A DNA stretch of 64,000 nt from Pseudomonadales bacterium (GCA_028285415.1 JANQPF010000023.1:1-64000); one strand, 5' to 3'. Positions 38,560-46,980 are shown, counted from the stretch's first letter. Notes: generated by a model not told the origin, from the letters alone. A program made the numbers and translations.

Positions 38560-38588
38560 TGGACATTGAATTGCACCCTCTCTATGCT
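38560..38588 (+). promoter_or_regulatory. Possible sigma-70 promoter
   Basis: TGGACA and TATGCT separated by 17 bases lie about 30 bases before the GTG start of the exported protein. The match to consensus is moderate, but the spacing and place in a divergent region fit. Confidence 0.35.
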
Positions 38589-38616
38589 GTCGGACAAACG
38601 ACCTCGGAGAGAACAC

Positions 38617-39678
38617 GTGCGCAAGCTCACCCTCACCCTTGCTGCGGTCTGCCTGGCGCTGCCGGCAGCAGCCGACATCCCCCGCATGGCGGACGGCAAG
38701 CCGGATCTCAGCGGCACTTACAACATCGCCACGCTGACACCGCTGCAGCGGCCCGAGCACCTGGCTGACAAAGCGGAACTCACCGCTGAGGAAGCCAAAG
38801 AGATTGCCGCATACTGGCAGGACAACCTGGCAAAAGACGCTGCACCCAGCGATCCGGATCGGGAAGCGCCGCCTGAGGGTGGCGTCGAAATCTATGTGCC
38901 CGAGTTTTCCGGCGCGGCGGGCGGCGTCGGCGGATACAACGCCTTTTACGTCGACATCGGCGAGAGCAACTTCATGCTCGACGGCGCCTACCGCACCTCC
39001 ATCATCACGAGCCCGGCAAACGGCCGGCTGCCGAAGCTGACGCCTGCCGGGATGCAGCGCATGATGGCCATGCGCGACGAGTTTCACGAGAACACCGGGA
39101 CCGCGTGGTGGATCGACCGGGAAAAGGGTCCTTACGACAACCCCGAGAATCGCCCGCTTGCCGAGCGCTGCATACTGGGTTTCGGCTCAACGTCGGGACC
39201 GCCGTCGCTGCCGGTGATGTACAACAACTTGAAGCGCATCATCCAGACGGATGACACCGTCATCATCGTCAACGAGATGAATCACGACGCCCGCGTCGTG
39301 CGCATGAACGCCGAGCACAAACCCGCGCACCTGCGCAGCTGGCTCGGCGACTCGGTGGGTCATTGGGACGGCGACACGCTGGTGGTCGACACCACCAACT
39401 TCAGGGAAGAGCCGGGGCTCTTCATGGCGACCGGAGATCTGCGCGTCATCGAACGATTCAGCCGCATCGACGAAAACACGCTGCGTTACGCCTTTACGGT
39501 GGAAGACCCGACCTGGGAAGAACCGTGGAGCGGTGAGTTCCCGTGGCCGGCAACCGGAGACAAGGTATACGAGTACGCCTGCCACGAAGGCAACTATGCC
39601 CTTGGCGGCATTCTCCGGGGCGCACGCATTCTCGAGCAGGAAGCGCTGGAGAAAGCGGAAGCTGATCCTGCCGAGTGA
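38617..39678 (+). CDS. exported conserved hypothetical protein
   Basis: 353 residues from a GTG at 38617, which has GGAGAG upstream and begins a signal peptide (VRKLTLTLAAVCLALPAAAD). Seen: PDLSGTYNIATLTP, AERCILGFGSTSGPP, RIIQTDDTVIIVNEMNHDARVV, WLGDSVGHWDGDTLVVDTTN and a C-terminal YEYACHEGNYALGGILRGAR. Known: this is a common secreted family in Acidobacteria and Gammaproteobacteria, beta-rich, with no assigned function. Inferred: periplasmic. Divergent from the DUF6701 gene. Confidence 0.8.
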   Translation: MRKLTLTLAAVCLALPAAADIPRMADGKPDLSGTYNIATLTPLQRPEHLADKAELTAEEAKEIAAYWQDNLAKDAAPSDPDREAPPEGGVEIYVPEFSGAAGGVGGYNAFYVDIGESNFMLDGAYRTSIITSPANGRLPKLTPAGMQRMMAMRDEFHENTGTAWWIDREKGPYDNPENRPLAERCILGFGSTSGPPSLPVMYNNLKRIIQTDDTVIIVNEMNHDARVVRMNAEHKPAHLRSWLGDSVGHWDGDTLVVDTTNFREEPGLFMATGDLRVIERFSRIDENTLRYAFTVEDPTWEEPWSGEFPWPATGDKVYEYACHEGNYALGGILRGARILEQEALEKAEADPAE

Positions 39679-39708
39679 ATCCTGACGGGCGGGGCGCGCC
39701 CCGTCCGC

Positions 39709-40632
39709 TCATTCCTCCCGTGCGGCCGGAACCAGCTCAAAGTTGCCGGTCGTCTCCTCCCAGGCACGCTGCAGAACAAAGCCCCGATCGAGCCCCAGCG
39801 AAACGATGAAGCGGATGGGCTCGTAACCGGCGTCCGCCGTCAGATCTTCCGTCTGTCGGGCGTCCTCCAGGCTCCAGTTCTCCGCCGCCGCCTGGCGACC
39901 GATGGCACCAAGCTGCACGAGGAAGCTCTTGAACTGGCGTATACCATCACGATCGGTGGTGGGGCCATGTCCGGGAATCACCCGATCAAAGTTGTGCAAC
40001 GACAGCACCCTGTCCAGCGTATCCGGCCATTGCTGCACGGTACCCCCTGCTTCGAGATCGATATTCGGATAGTGGCGATTGAAGAGCAGATCACCCATGT
40101 GCACGACGGCTTCGTCAACAAAGACCACCACCAGATCACCGTTGGTGTGGCCGGGACCGGGATGCACAAGCTCAATCTTCTTCCCGCCGATGAACAGCGT
40201 CTGCTGATCGGTAAACGTTTCGTTGGGTAATAGCGCCGCAGCCTCACCCTGCCAGAAGTCCGCATCGAGCGTGTTCAAATATTTGAGCGTGCGCTCGGTA
40301 GACAGCACCCGCGTACCCGGGGTAAACGCGGGATTGCCGTGTGTGTGATCCAGATGGTAGTGCGTGTTGATGATGAGCACGGGCTCGCTGCCGGTCAGCC
40401 GGACAGTTTCTTCGCGAATGCGGTCACCTTGGATACCGAAGGTCATGGTATCGACGATGACGGCACCGGCGTTGGTACGCAGCACCGCAGTGTTGCCGCC
40501 AAACCCACGCAGCACCCATAGATCGTCGTCGAGCCGTTCGACCGTGAGGTCCTGCACTCGATAGTAGACATAACTCCCGCCCAGGAGGACAAACAAAACC
40601 ACCAACGCGAGTAAAACCTTCCAGAGCTTCAT
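39709..40632 (-). CDS. membrane-anchored MBL-fold hydrolase
   Basis: 307 residues; strong ribosome site (AAGGAGGGGAG) before the ATG at 40632. Seen: one N-terminal helix (KVLLALVVLFVLLGGSYVYY), then HYHLDHTHG with the metal site, HPGPGHTNGD, MGDLLFNRHYP and PGHGPTTD. Known: metallo-beta-lactamase fold with a di-Zn site, of the subclass-B3/quinoprotein-associated type that hydrolyses esters, lactams or lactones. Inferred: acts on the outer face of the inner membrane or in the periplasm. Convergent with the exported protein gene. Confidence 0.82.
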   Translation of the reverse strand: MKLWKVLLALVVLFVLLGGSYVYYRVQDLTVERLDDDLWVLRGFGGNTAVLRTNAGAVIVDTMTFGIQGDRIREETVRLTGSEPVLIINTHYHLDHTHGNPAFTPGTRVLSTERTLKYLNTLDADFWQGEAAALLPNETFTDQQTLFIGGKKIELVHPGPGHTNGDLVVVFVDEAVVHMGDLLFNRHYPNIDLEAGGTVQQWPDTLDRVLSLHNFDRVIPGHGPTTDRDGIRQFKSFLVQLGAIGRQAAAENWSLEDARQTEDLTADAGYEPIRFIVSLGLDRGFVLQRAWEETTGNFELVPAAREE

Positions 40633-40670
40633 TGTTCTCCCCTCCTTTCTCCCACCTTGGCGTCTACAGG

Positions 40671-41687
40671 CTAAACGAGGCTCGAGCGCCAGTCTTCCTG
40701 CAGCAGTCGCACCATCTCACCCATGTCCGCAAAGCGGTCGTCCGGCGCCTTGGCGAGCGCCTTCATGCAGGTGGTCTCGAGCAGTGCGGGGATGCGCTGC
40801 GAGACGACCTGGGACGGCTCGGGGGGCACGTTGTTGAGCGTGGATTTGACAATCTCTTCCATCGTCTCACCCGCCGCCGGCGTGCGTCCGCAGAGCACCT
40901 CGTAGAGCACCGAGCCAAGGCTGTAGATGTCGGTGCGCTGATCGATGTCCGGATCTTTGTTGATCTGCTCCGGTGACATATACGAAATTGTGCCCTGCAG
41001 CTTACCCCGAGCGGTGATGCTCAGATCACCACCGGGTGCATCGTCGCCGGTGTCTTCGAGTTCTTCTGCCGACTCACCCTCAGGCCCCCAGACCTTGGCG
41101 AGCCCCCAGTCCAGCAGCAGCACCTCACCGTAGGGCCCCACAAGGATGTTCTCCGGCTTGATGTCGCGATGTGCAACGCCGTGGGTATGCGCGTACTCGA
41201 GCGCGTGACCAATCTGCACGATGACGTCCATCAGCTGCGTCAAGTCGTAACGTTCCCGGTAATCGAGGATTTCACGCAGGGTATAGCCATGCACGAGCTT
41301 CATGGTGAAATACAGGTTGCCTTTGTTGTCCCTGCCCAACTCGTACGTCGGCACGGTATTCGGATGCTGCAGCATCGCCGATACCCGCGCCTCGCGCAGC
41401 AGTCGCTTCTGCTCAATCTCGTCGTCGAGAAACTCGGGACGCAAGGTTTTGTAGCAAACCCAGCGTGACAGGTGCAGGTCTTTGCACGATTTGATGAGCG
41501 ACTTGCCGCCCTTGGCAATCGTCGAGAAAAACGCGTAGCGCGTGCTCAGGCTGACGTTCTCGGGCAGCGGCTTGTCCGTGTCCTCTAAGAAGACACGTTC
41601 ATACTTTCTGGGGGGTTCTGGAAAATCGAGCAACGGTGTGTCTTGAGCTGGCTGGTGCGCCAACGGTACCGCGAAAGGCGGTGTCAT
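40671..41687 (-). CDS. Ser/Thr protein kinase
   Basis: 338 residues. Seen: Lys80 in WVCYKTLRPE, Glu99 of helix C, HRDIKPENILV with catalytic Asp175, LLDWGLAKVW with Asp193 (DWG instead of DFG), GTISYMSPEQ and DIYSLGSVLYEVL. Odd: the glycine loop is reduced to IAKGGKS. Known: Hanks-type eukaryotic-like kinases. No membrane helix or sensor domain, so soluble. Inferred: active kinase; its ATG overlaps the stop of the AllA-like gene. Substrate unknown. Confidence 0.9.
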   Translation of the reverse strand: MTPPFAVPLAHQPAQDTPLLDFPEPPRKYERVFLEDTDKPLPENVSLSTRYAFFSTIAKGGKSLIKSCKDLHLSRWVCYKTLRPEFLDDEIEQKRLLREARVSAMLQHPNTVPTYELGRDNKGNLYFTMKLVHGYTLREILDYRERYDLTQLMDVIVQIGHALEYAHTHGVAHRDIKPENILVGPYGEVLLLDWGLAKVWGPEGESAEELEDTGDDAPGGDLSITARGKLQGTISYMSPEQINKDPDIDQRTDIYSLGSVLYEVLCGRTPAAGETMEEIVKSTLNNVPPEPSQVVSQRIPALLETTCMKALAKAPDDRFADMGEMVRLLQEDWRSSLV

Positions 41688-42190
41688 GGCCAGACAGGCG
41701 GCGTTTCCAGGAGCACGGGCTCGGCAAGGTGAATCTCGTCGCAGTTGTGCTCACTGTCATCGGCATCCACCACGAGAAATCGCTGCCCGGCGTCGAAGGC
41801 AATGAGTGGCATGTGCCAGACCCCACGGTGATATTGCACCCCCTGCTGCCCGTCGGTCACAAACGCACGCAGATCATCGCCGCTCACCGTTTCGCCTGCA
41901 GCCGCCACAACCACAATCATGCGACACGCCGACAGCGGCACGAACGCCTGACTGCCACGGGGGTGGCGTTCGAGGAGGTCAATTTCGTATGGCAGCGACG
42001 ATGGCTCAAGGCACTCTGCGATACTGATGATGCCGTCGAGGCCGGCGTCCAGGTCGAGTCGCGCCAGCGCGTCAAAACGCCGGAAGCGTTCGCTGTTCAT
42101 GGATTCGGCAGTCGAGGCGACGGACTCGATCACACATCCAAAGGGCGCAAAAGCCGCTGCGGTAAGCAGTTCGGGTTGAATTTTTGGCAT
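41684..42190 (-). CDS. ureidoglycolate lyase-like (AllA family) protein
   Basis: 168 residues from the ATG at 42190 (an ATG at 42199 is also possible); the family is about 160. Seen: PELLTAAAFAPFGCVIE, SIAECLEPSSLPYEIDLLERHPRGSQAFVPL and QQGVQYHRGVWHMPLIAFDA. Known: AllA splits ureidoglycolate to glyoxylate and urea in allantoin breakdown; the cupin fold holds it. Odd: paired with a Ser/Thr kinase, with no other purine genes. Inferred: small-amide or glyoxylate metabolism. Confidence 0.82.
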   Translation of the reverse strand: MPKIQPELLTAAAFAPFGCVIESVASTAESMNSERFRRFDALARLDLDAGLDGIISIAECLEPSSLPYEIDLLERHPRGSQAFVPLSACRMIVVVAAAGETVSGDDLRAFVTDGQQGVQYHRGVWHMPLIAFDAGQRFLVVDADDSEHNCDEIHLAEPVLLETPPVWP

Positions 42191-42244
42191 GGGACCCATC
42201 TTACACCAGGCGGCGCAGGTGAAAGTTGCTGGCTGAGTAAAGGT

Positions 42245-42290
42245 GGCGGACTGCCCCAAACGTAGGAACAGGGGTATGGGGCAGCCCGCC
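42245..42290. other. 14-bp inverted repeat upstream of the AllA-like gene
   Basis: GGCGGACTGCCCCA (42245-42258) and TGGGGCAGCCCGCC (42277-42290) pair with one mismatch around an 18-base loop. It is 55 bases before the start of the AllA-like gene, so it would lie in its leader; it could also be a factor-dependent terminator. From here to 43061 there is no gene I can support. Confidence 0.35.
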
Positions 42291-42444
42291 AAGGAGAGGC
42301 TTTTCAGCCTGCTCGGATCATAGGTAGGCGGACTTGTGTAGCGCAATCAACACGATGTAGTTGGCTACATTTGGGGTGTGGGGCATGAGACGTTTGCAGT
42401 GGTTTCTTTAGCCGTTCGCTGGCGTTCAGTTCGTTCTAAGGAAT

Positions 42445-42459
42445 TTTGGAGCGGGAAAC
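42445..42459. repeat. Short partial copy of the tRNA-Gly 3' end
   Basis: TTTGGAGCGGGAAAC is identical to 49233-49247, the CCA-proximal end of the tRNA-Gly gene plus two flanking bases. It stops after 15 bases. A further tRNA-like piece, ATTCGAAC plus GCGCGAACCC, follows at 42523-42540, separated by two hairpins. It may be a remnant of an older insertion. Confidence 0.5.
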
Positions 42460-42461
42460 AG

Positions 42462-42512
42462 GCGCAAGCACTGCTTGCGCGGACTATCACGCAGCGGCAT
42501 ACCGGCCGCTGC
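42462..42512. repeat. Pair of hairpins inside a tRNA-like remnant
   Basis: GCGCAAGCACTGCTTGCGC at 42462-42480 is a near-perfect palindrome, and GCAGCGGC/GCCGCTGC at 42491-42512 is an 8-bp stem with a 6-base loop. They stand between two tRNA-Gly-like pieces (42445-42459 and 42523-42540). Confidence 0.6.
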
Positions 42513-42595
42513 AGCTGACAGTATTCGAACGCGCGAACCCGCAGGGTCGCGAGGCAGGTAGCCTGAATCGACGGGTAATGACTTTTTTTGAGTCA

Positions 42596-42621
42596 TTGGA
42601 GCGGGAAACGAGATTCGAACT
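42596..42621. repeat. attL-like copy of the tRNA-Gly 3' end
   Basis: 26 bases identical and in the same orientation as 49234-49259, the 3' acceptor and T-arm part of tRNA-Gly. Known: islands integrated at tRNA 3' ends leave such a copy at the far end. Inferred: left boundary of the 6.6-kb island. Confidence 0.75.
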
Positions 42622-42701
42622 TACTTGGATTCTATGAGCACGCTCACGCCGTCCCTGGCGCGACGGTGTACAGCTCGAGTCACCCCAGGGCTCGCATCGC
42701 C

Positions 42702-42769
42702 GCGAGCGGCATGCATGCCGCTCGCTGCTCGCCCGCGCGGCGCATGCGCCGCACCCCAACCTTGGCAAG
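42702..42769. repeat. Two perfect palindromes next to a tRNA-Gly anticodon-arm copy
   Basis: 42702-42725 is a perfect 24-bp palindrome centred on CATGCATG, and 42737-42752 (GCGGCGCATGCGCCGC) a perfect 16-bp one. The bases 42753-42769 then equal 17 bases of the anticodon arm of tRNA-Gly (49264-49280). Together with the 26-base copy at 42596 this looks like a tRNA gene split by a palindrome-rich insert of about 130 bases. Confidence 0.65.
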
Positions 42770-43061
42770 AGTCCCACTCCGCCTTTTCCGTTCCAAAACA
42801 GAAACTTAGCCAGACCTGGCCATAGACAGCGCAACACAGGAAAGCAGCCTGCAGCAGCACCACCACCAGCCGCAAACATCAAATCGACATCAGGCCTCCG
42901 GTGGGTACACCGGGACACGCATGAGGTTGGCGATCAGGAAGATGGTTGGCCTGGGGAAGACATCGTCATGATTGAATGCCGGACATGCGGGACCCGGTAG
43001 AGACAGGAGTTACCTCAATGAGCAAGAGGAGGAGAAGTGAGAGTTTCAGTGATGAGCGGGG

Positions 43062-43397
43062 ATGATGTGGTTTTGTGGCAAGAGGAAGAGCTCGATAGTC
43101 GGCGGAACCGCCCAACCAACGTATATTAAGTGGCGGTTGATGCAGGTATTGATCAAGGACATGTTCGCTCCTTTCCAAGGTGACCACGTGTGGGTCGACA
43201 ATCATGAGAGAACGAACTTGCAACCGTATTGGGAAGCCAACAATCCTTCGGGCGGGACACAAGTTTTGGCAGACAACTGCTTCGACGGGGACTACGTGCA
43301 TGCAAATTACATGATCATCGAAGTACCATGGCCTTGGATGTACACAGGTGTTCCGATGTGGACGGTTGACGCAAAACAAGCTTACGTGGATTGCTGA
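43062..43397 (+). CDS. hypothetical protein (island)
   Basis: 111 codons, rich in Trp, Tyr and Asn (MQVLIKDMFAPFQGDHVWVD, IIEVPWPWMYTGVPMW). No motif recognised. A second short ORF from 43052 (MSGDDVVLWQEEELDSRRN) overlaps its start in another frame and looks just as protein-like, so the real gene start or a frameshift is uncertain. It ends four bases before the next ORF, which favours coding. Confidence 0.35.
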   Translation: MMWFCGKRKSSIVGGTAQPTYIKWRLMQVLIKDMFAPFQGDHVWVDNHERTNLQPYWEANNPSGGTQVLADNCFDGDYVHANYMIIEVPWPWMYTGVPMWTVDAKQAYVDC

Positions 43398-43401
43398 AAT
43401 C

Positions 43402-43635
43402 ATGGCGTTCCACCTCTACGTTAACGAAACTCATCCCGAGGAAAACACTGACGGCTTGGGTTTCGAAATCCATGCGCAGCTAGAAACTGCCAAGGAAAAC
43501 GCAGAGCTGCTCGCCCAGGACCGCGTTGTGTGGGAGGAGTTTGGAGTCCGTCGTGGGCTCAATTCGCCGTTCCACACACGCGGCTTCATTGGAATCTCCG
43601 AACACCACCGATTCATCATCTTGATCGAAACGTGA
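43402..43635 (+). CDS. hypothetical 77-residue protein (island)
   Basis: ATG at 43402. Seen: MAFHLYVNETHPEENTDGLG, then an amphipathic helix with LETAKENAELLAQDRVVWEE and a final strand HHRFIILIET. No family recognised. It follows the previous ORF in one direction. A further 29-codon ORF (43654-43743, basic C-terminus) may continue the unit, but support is weak. Confidence 0.45.
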   Translation: MAFHLYVNETHPEENTDGLGFEIHAQLETAKENAELLAQDRVVWEEFGVRRGLNSPFHTRGFIGISEHHRFIILIET

Positions 43636-43743
43636 ATCTTTTCGAAAACTGCAATGGAACTAATACAACTGGCGACAGACAACAAAAAGGCTCGGCTCAA
43701 AGGCCGGGCGAAGGGTCGATTAGAAAGGAACAACCACCTTTAG

Positions 43744-44121
43744 ATTAGTCGGACAATCCAGAAAGTCGAACAGGATGCGCAGACAATCCCGATCTGCAAG
43801 CGTGGAAAGTACTGACGGATCTTTGCGAGATAGCAGTGTTTACTAGTGACGCTGCCCACGGTCCCGCGTGTGGCAGTCTCCATAGCGCGCCATGCGCGCC
43901 GCTCGGCTCGCTTCCGTCGCTCCATTCCTAAAGCACGAGAGCGGGCCTTTTTCTGGCTGTTCCAGACGTTCGCTCCACTCCTAGACGGGGCAATCAGGGA
44001 GGGTTAGAGCACCTCGCAATTCCAACCTACACTCCCTCATTGGTCATTCGGAAAACACGTATTGGGCTACTCTATTCCCTTCAGTATTTTTTGGGACACC
44101 TACGAGCGCGGCCCATCGAGA
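43744..44121. other. Non-coding stretch in the island
   Basis: No ORF with support. One inverted repeat, GCGCGC-CAT-GCGCGC near 43887-43901, recalls the palindromes at 42702-42752. Nothing else recognised. Confidence 0.4.
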
Positions 44122-44493
44122 ATGACTAAGCATGGTGAGTTCAATTGGAACGAGTTACTGACGAGTGACGCAAACGCCGCCATCGACTTCTACAAATCGA
44201 GCATCGGGTGGACATTTCAGGCTGAGCAGATGCCGTCAGGTGGAACGTACTGGCTCGGGCTGGCCGACGAGAAGCCGGTGTGCGGCTTGCTATCAGTAGA
44301 GCGCAGCAAACAAGAACCGACCGATCGCTGGATCATTTACGTGCATGTTGATGATATTGATGTGGCCATCAACAAGGTGGGCGATCTAGGCGGAGCCGTA
44401 CTTCGCCCACCGTGGGACGTCCCTGGCGTCGGTCGAATTGCGATGGTCCGCGATCCTGGCGGCGCTGAACTAGGTTGGGTGACACCAGTTTAG
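44122..44493 (+). CDS. VOC (glyoxalase/bleomycin-resistance) family protein
   Basis: 123 residues from the ATG at 44122. Seen: FNWNELLTSDANAAIDFYKS, IGWTFQAEQMPSGGTYWLGLA, WIIYVHVDDIDVAINKVGDLGG and MVRDPGGAELGWVTPV, the two beta-alpha-beta-beta-beta modules of the fold. Known: VOC proteins hold a metal and act as isomerases, dioxygenases or binding proteins. The usual metal ligands are only partly present, so it may bind rather than catalyse. Most clearly known gene of the island. Confidence 0.82.
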   Translation: MTKHGEFNWNELLTSDANAAIDFYKSSIGWTFQAEQMPSGGTYWLGLADEKPVCGLLSVERSKQEPTDRWIIYVHVDDIDVAINKVGDLGGAVLRPPWDVPGVGRIAMVRDPGGAELGWVTPV

Positions 44494-44612
44494 AGCTTCC
44501 GCGGTGAGTGGCTGGTGTTGGCCGATAACAGCCGTAGCTGGTCCATCTAACGAAGACCGACCCATAGCGTGTCTACTTCCGACCCGACGCAGCCACTCGA
44601 GAAATCACTCCT

Positions 44613-45659
44613 GTGCGTCGGTTAAAAGCTTTTTGGGTAATGATCTTGCGACGAAATCGTTCGAGGACAATGGCCAGACTGGCTATCGTGCTGACCGCTG
44701 CTGCGGCTCCGGTAGTATTGGTCTGGCTCCCTTTAGGCGCTTGGTTCATGCCCGGCGGAGTCGTTGCTGGGATGGCGGCGTTTCTAGTGCCGGTGATCGC
44801 GGCGTTGGCGCTTGGCGTGGCGATGGTAGCGCGGAGCCCACGCAAACAACGTGAGACTTGGGGCGCGAGTCTTGGTCTGGCGGTTATTCTGTCCCTCGCT
44901 TTTCTCGCTATCACTGGGATCGACGGATTGTTCCAGTTCTGGCTCAAACGCGATTTTGGACTTCCGGGCGAACTTTCCCCGCTTATTGTTGTTCACTACA
45001 CCGTTCTGGCCCAAGTCATAACAATCGCGGCCAGCTTTGCGTTGGCGTATCTGGCGGACACTGAGATTCTTGGATTCCTCATCACGCCCCGTGACCGTGT
45101 TCTTGGGTGCAGTCTGCTCGGGCTTATTGGCGCTGCTCTAGTCGCCCTTGCTTTGGTCATTCCTGAAGAGGCACGCAACAGCATCGCTCGAGAGGACACC
45201 GCAAGGGCCGAACGGGCTGCCACGCGAAAGGCATTGTCCGAGCTTGTAGACAGCGTTGCGGAACAGACCGAAGATTGCAAAATAGGCACGGCACCAGAAG
45301 GCATGCTGTTTCCAGTCCCTGTTTACGCGCCGCGCTACGTTAATATGGACGGACGCCATCCAAACAACGCGCAATTCTCCGATCAGTACGACAAGATCCG
45401 ATCAATTGCGGTGGTACTTGAAGAACAGCGCGAAGTAGTAGGCAGATACACCGACGGCCGCAGCGCGGTCCGGGTTGATCTTGTCATGTGCATCGCCACC
45501 CGCGACTTGTCTCAAGTCCGCCGATGGGTACTATCGATCGATCCATACGAACGGGTTCGTGTGCCCACCGACAATCGCTACGGGCCGGGGCGGCGGGCAG
45601 GCAACGTCTCCAGCTACGTCTTCTTCTCGCTCACGGCTCAGCTGGAACCCTCCGAGTGA
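44613..45659 (+). CDS. multi-span membrane protein of unknown function (island)
   Basis: 348 residues from a GTG at 44613; ATGs at 44640 and 44670 are alternatives. Seen: about five membrane helices (residues 22-44, 49-72, 86-106, 122-146, 158-180), a basic/acidic coiled segment (190-215), then a soluble tail with YRSIAVVLEEQ-like strands and YVFFSLTAQLEP. No family recognised. It is followed by a stable hairpin and a terminator at 45748-45858. Confidence 0.6.
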   Translation: MRRLKAFWVMILRRNRSRTMARLAIVLTAAAAPVVLVWLPLGAWFMPGGVVAGMAAFLVPVIAALALGVAMVARSPRKQRETWGASLGLAVILSLAFLAITGIDGLFQFWLKRDFGLPGELSPLIVVHYTVLAQVITIAASFALAYLADTEILGFLITPRDRVLGCSLLGLIGAALVALALVIPEEARNSIAREDTARAERAATRKALSELVDSVAEQTEDCKIGTAPEGMLFPVPVYAPRYVNMDGRHPNNAQFSDQYDKIRSIAVVLEEQREVVGRYTDGRSAVRVDLVMCIATRDLSQVRRWVLSIDPYERVRVPTDNRYGPGRRAGNVSSYVFFSLTAQLEPSE

Positions 45660-45747
45660 GCTCGGCCTGAATTCAGAGAGCGCCGTTGGATAGAAAGCAG
45701 CTCCTGCTCTAATCACTCTCCGAAGTGGTGCCTCGATACGGTAATAC

Positions 45748-45858
45748 GGGTCGAAACGCGATTCTCAGATCGAGGAATCTCGGATCGACCCGATTTGCAA
45801 GGCGCGACGGAAAGCGCAACCACAGGCATTCACCAAACCGCCTTCGAGCGGTTTTTTT
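45748..45858 (+). ncRNA. Candidate structured small RNA
   Basis: GGGTCGA (45748-45754) pairs with TCGACCC (45785-45791); inside, GATTCTC pairs with GAGGAATC with one bulge around AGATC, giving a nested stem of 14 bp with a 5/5 internal loop. About 40 bases later there is a strong terminator (45835-45858). No ORF spans it. It may instead be a 3' UTR of the membrane protein; no known RNA family is recognised. Confidence 0.35.
45835..45858 (+). terminator. Rho-independent terminator
   Basis: AAACCGC-CTTCGA-GCGGTTT with seven T in a row, a 7-bp stem with a stable TTCG-type loop. Clear terminator for the membrane protein gene or the candidate RNA upstream. The rest of 45660-46077 shows no gene. 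Confidence 0.85.
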
Positions 45859-46077
45859 GCCCCGACCATAACCGACCGCTTGTGGCCGAAAGGAGACTGA
45901 TCTCAGCTGTCAGGTGAGCGTCTGTTTCCGACCCGCAAGAGACATTCAATCAGAACTGATCTCCGAATAGCATACACAGTGAAAACTGGTGATTGCGGCA
46001 AAGGGCTCCGAGGAGCCCGATGCCGTAGGTAAGTGCGCTATACAATAAGGAGACGATCTGCCACCGCAGGATTGCCG

Positions 46078-46980
46078 TCAAAATAGAGCAAAAATCACAT
46101 CAACAGTTATATGAGTACCGGCAGCACTACTAGCTGTAGATTGATATGCCCAGTGGTTCCCAGCAGGGTCGATATAGTCACTTTCTTTGTAGTCGAGTTT
46201 TAATCCAACAATCCGTGAGTCTGCAATCGTTGAGAGTTCCGACTGTGATGACGTCGCATCAGCGTCGGAGTCGCGCCACAAAAGCAACTCTTCCCAGATT
46301 TCATCTCTTCGGGAAATGATACCGTCCCCGTTACCACCGTGTTCAGGCTCATCGTACTGGGCCAGCGCATGGTAGCCATGATCGGCCCATGTGTGCTCGC
46401 TCAACAACCACGTCGTGTTGCCAAAGAGCTCCTTACCGCTGTCGATTCGACCATTGTTATTGAGATCCAAGGCAAGAAGTACATCGTCCTCCCCAGGCTT
46501 GACCCATTGAGTCCTCATCGGTTGGTCTTCATCCCAATAGTCAAACCACACGTAAACTCCAGAGTAGCCAAACTCTATTCCATCCTGTCTCATGTCTATG
46601 ACAATCGGCGTAGGCGGGGGTATGCAAATCATATGAGCGGCTGTTGCATAGCCTGTCAAAACGATTGTCGGTGGTGAGCCTGCGTACTGGAAGTCAACCT
46701 CAGTTGAAAACGTAAAATTTTGGATGGCGCATCCTGCGTATCCTTGGATTACGAAATCTGCATCTGCCGCTGGGTCCTTCTCGAAAAATTTGGTTTCACC
46801 CCACCAGAGACTGCTCTCGCAACGATGCAATCCAAAATAGTCCGTTTCACCCTCCGTTACCTCCACCATTGAGGTGCACCTCGCAGTGCCATTTAGCGGG
46901 GCAATCAATGTCCCTAGCGACGTGGCCATCGCAATATTGCTAATCACCATTAGACAACTGATTGTGAGAATCCTTTTCAT
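46078..46980 (-). CDS. exported protein with EF-hand-like calcium loops
   Basis: 300 residues from the ATG at 46980 (AAGGAG upstream). Seen: signal peptide MKRILTISCLMVISNIAMA, then a beta-rich part, and three Asp/Asn-rich loops: ALDLNNNGRIDSGKELFGN, NGDGIISRRDEIW and WRDSDADATSSQSEL. Known: DxNxNGxID-SGxELFG and DxDGxIs-type pairs occur in secreted Ca-binding and toxin-associated proteins. Inferred: exported, calcium-stabilised, perhaps a toxin or adhesin. Its start overlaps the stop of the upstream gene. Confidence 0.72.
   Translation of the reverse strand: MKRILTISCLMVISNIAMATSLGTLIAPLNGTARCTSMVEVTEGETDYFGLHRCESSLWWGETKFFEKDPAADADFVIQGYAGCAIQNFTFSTEVDFQYAGSPPTIVLTGYATAAHMICIPPPTPIVIDMRQDGIEFGYSGVYVWFDYWDEDQPMRTQWVKPGEDDVLLALDLNNNGRIDSGKELFGNTTWLLSEHTWADHGYHALAQYDEPEHGGNGDGIISRRDEIWEELLLWRDSDADATSSQSELSTIADSRIVGLKLDYKESDYIDPAGNHWAYQSTASSAAGTHITVDVIFALF

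Noticed and set aside
38490-39087. 200-codon N-terminal extension of the DUF6701 protein frame
   Set aside because: It is the reverse-strand shadow of the exported hypothetical gene at 38617-39678; a proper signal peptide starts at 38487.
42445-42540. A second functional tRNA
   Set aside because: Only acceptor- and T-loop-like pieces remain; the T-stem cannot pair and D and anticodon arms are missing.
42487-42918. 143-codon open frame on the - strand across the palindrome cluster
   Set aside because: Composition is Cys/Arg/Gly-rich and it runs through tRNA fragments and hairpins; no ribosome site.
42966-43403. 145-codon open frame on the - strand
   Set aside because: Overlaps the + strand ORF at 43062, has no export or domain signature and includes a run of Leu from GAG repeats.
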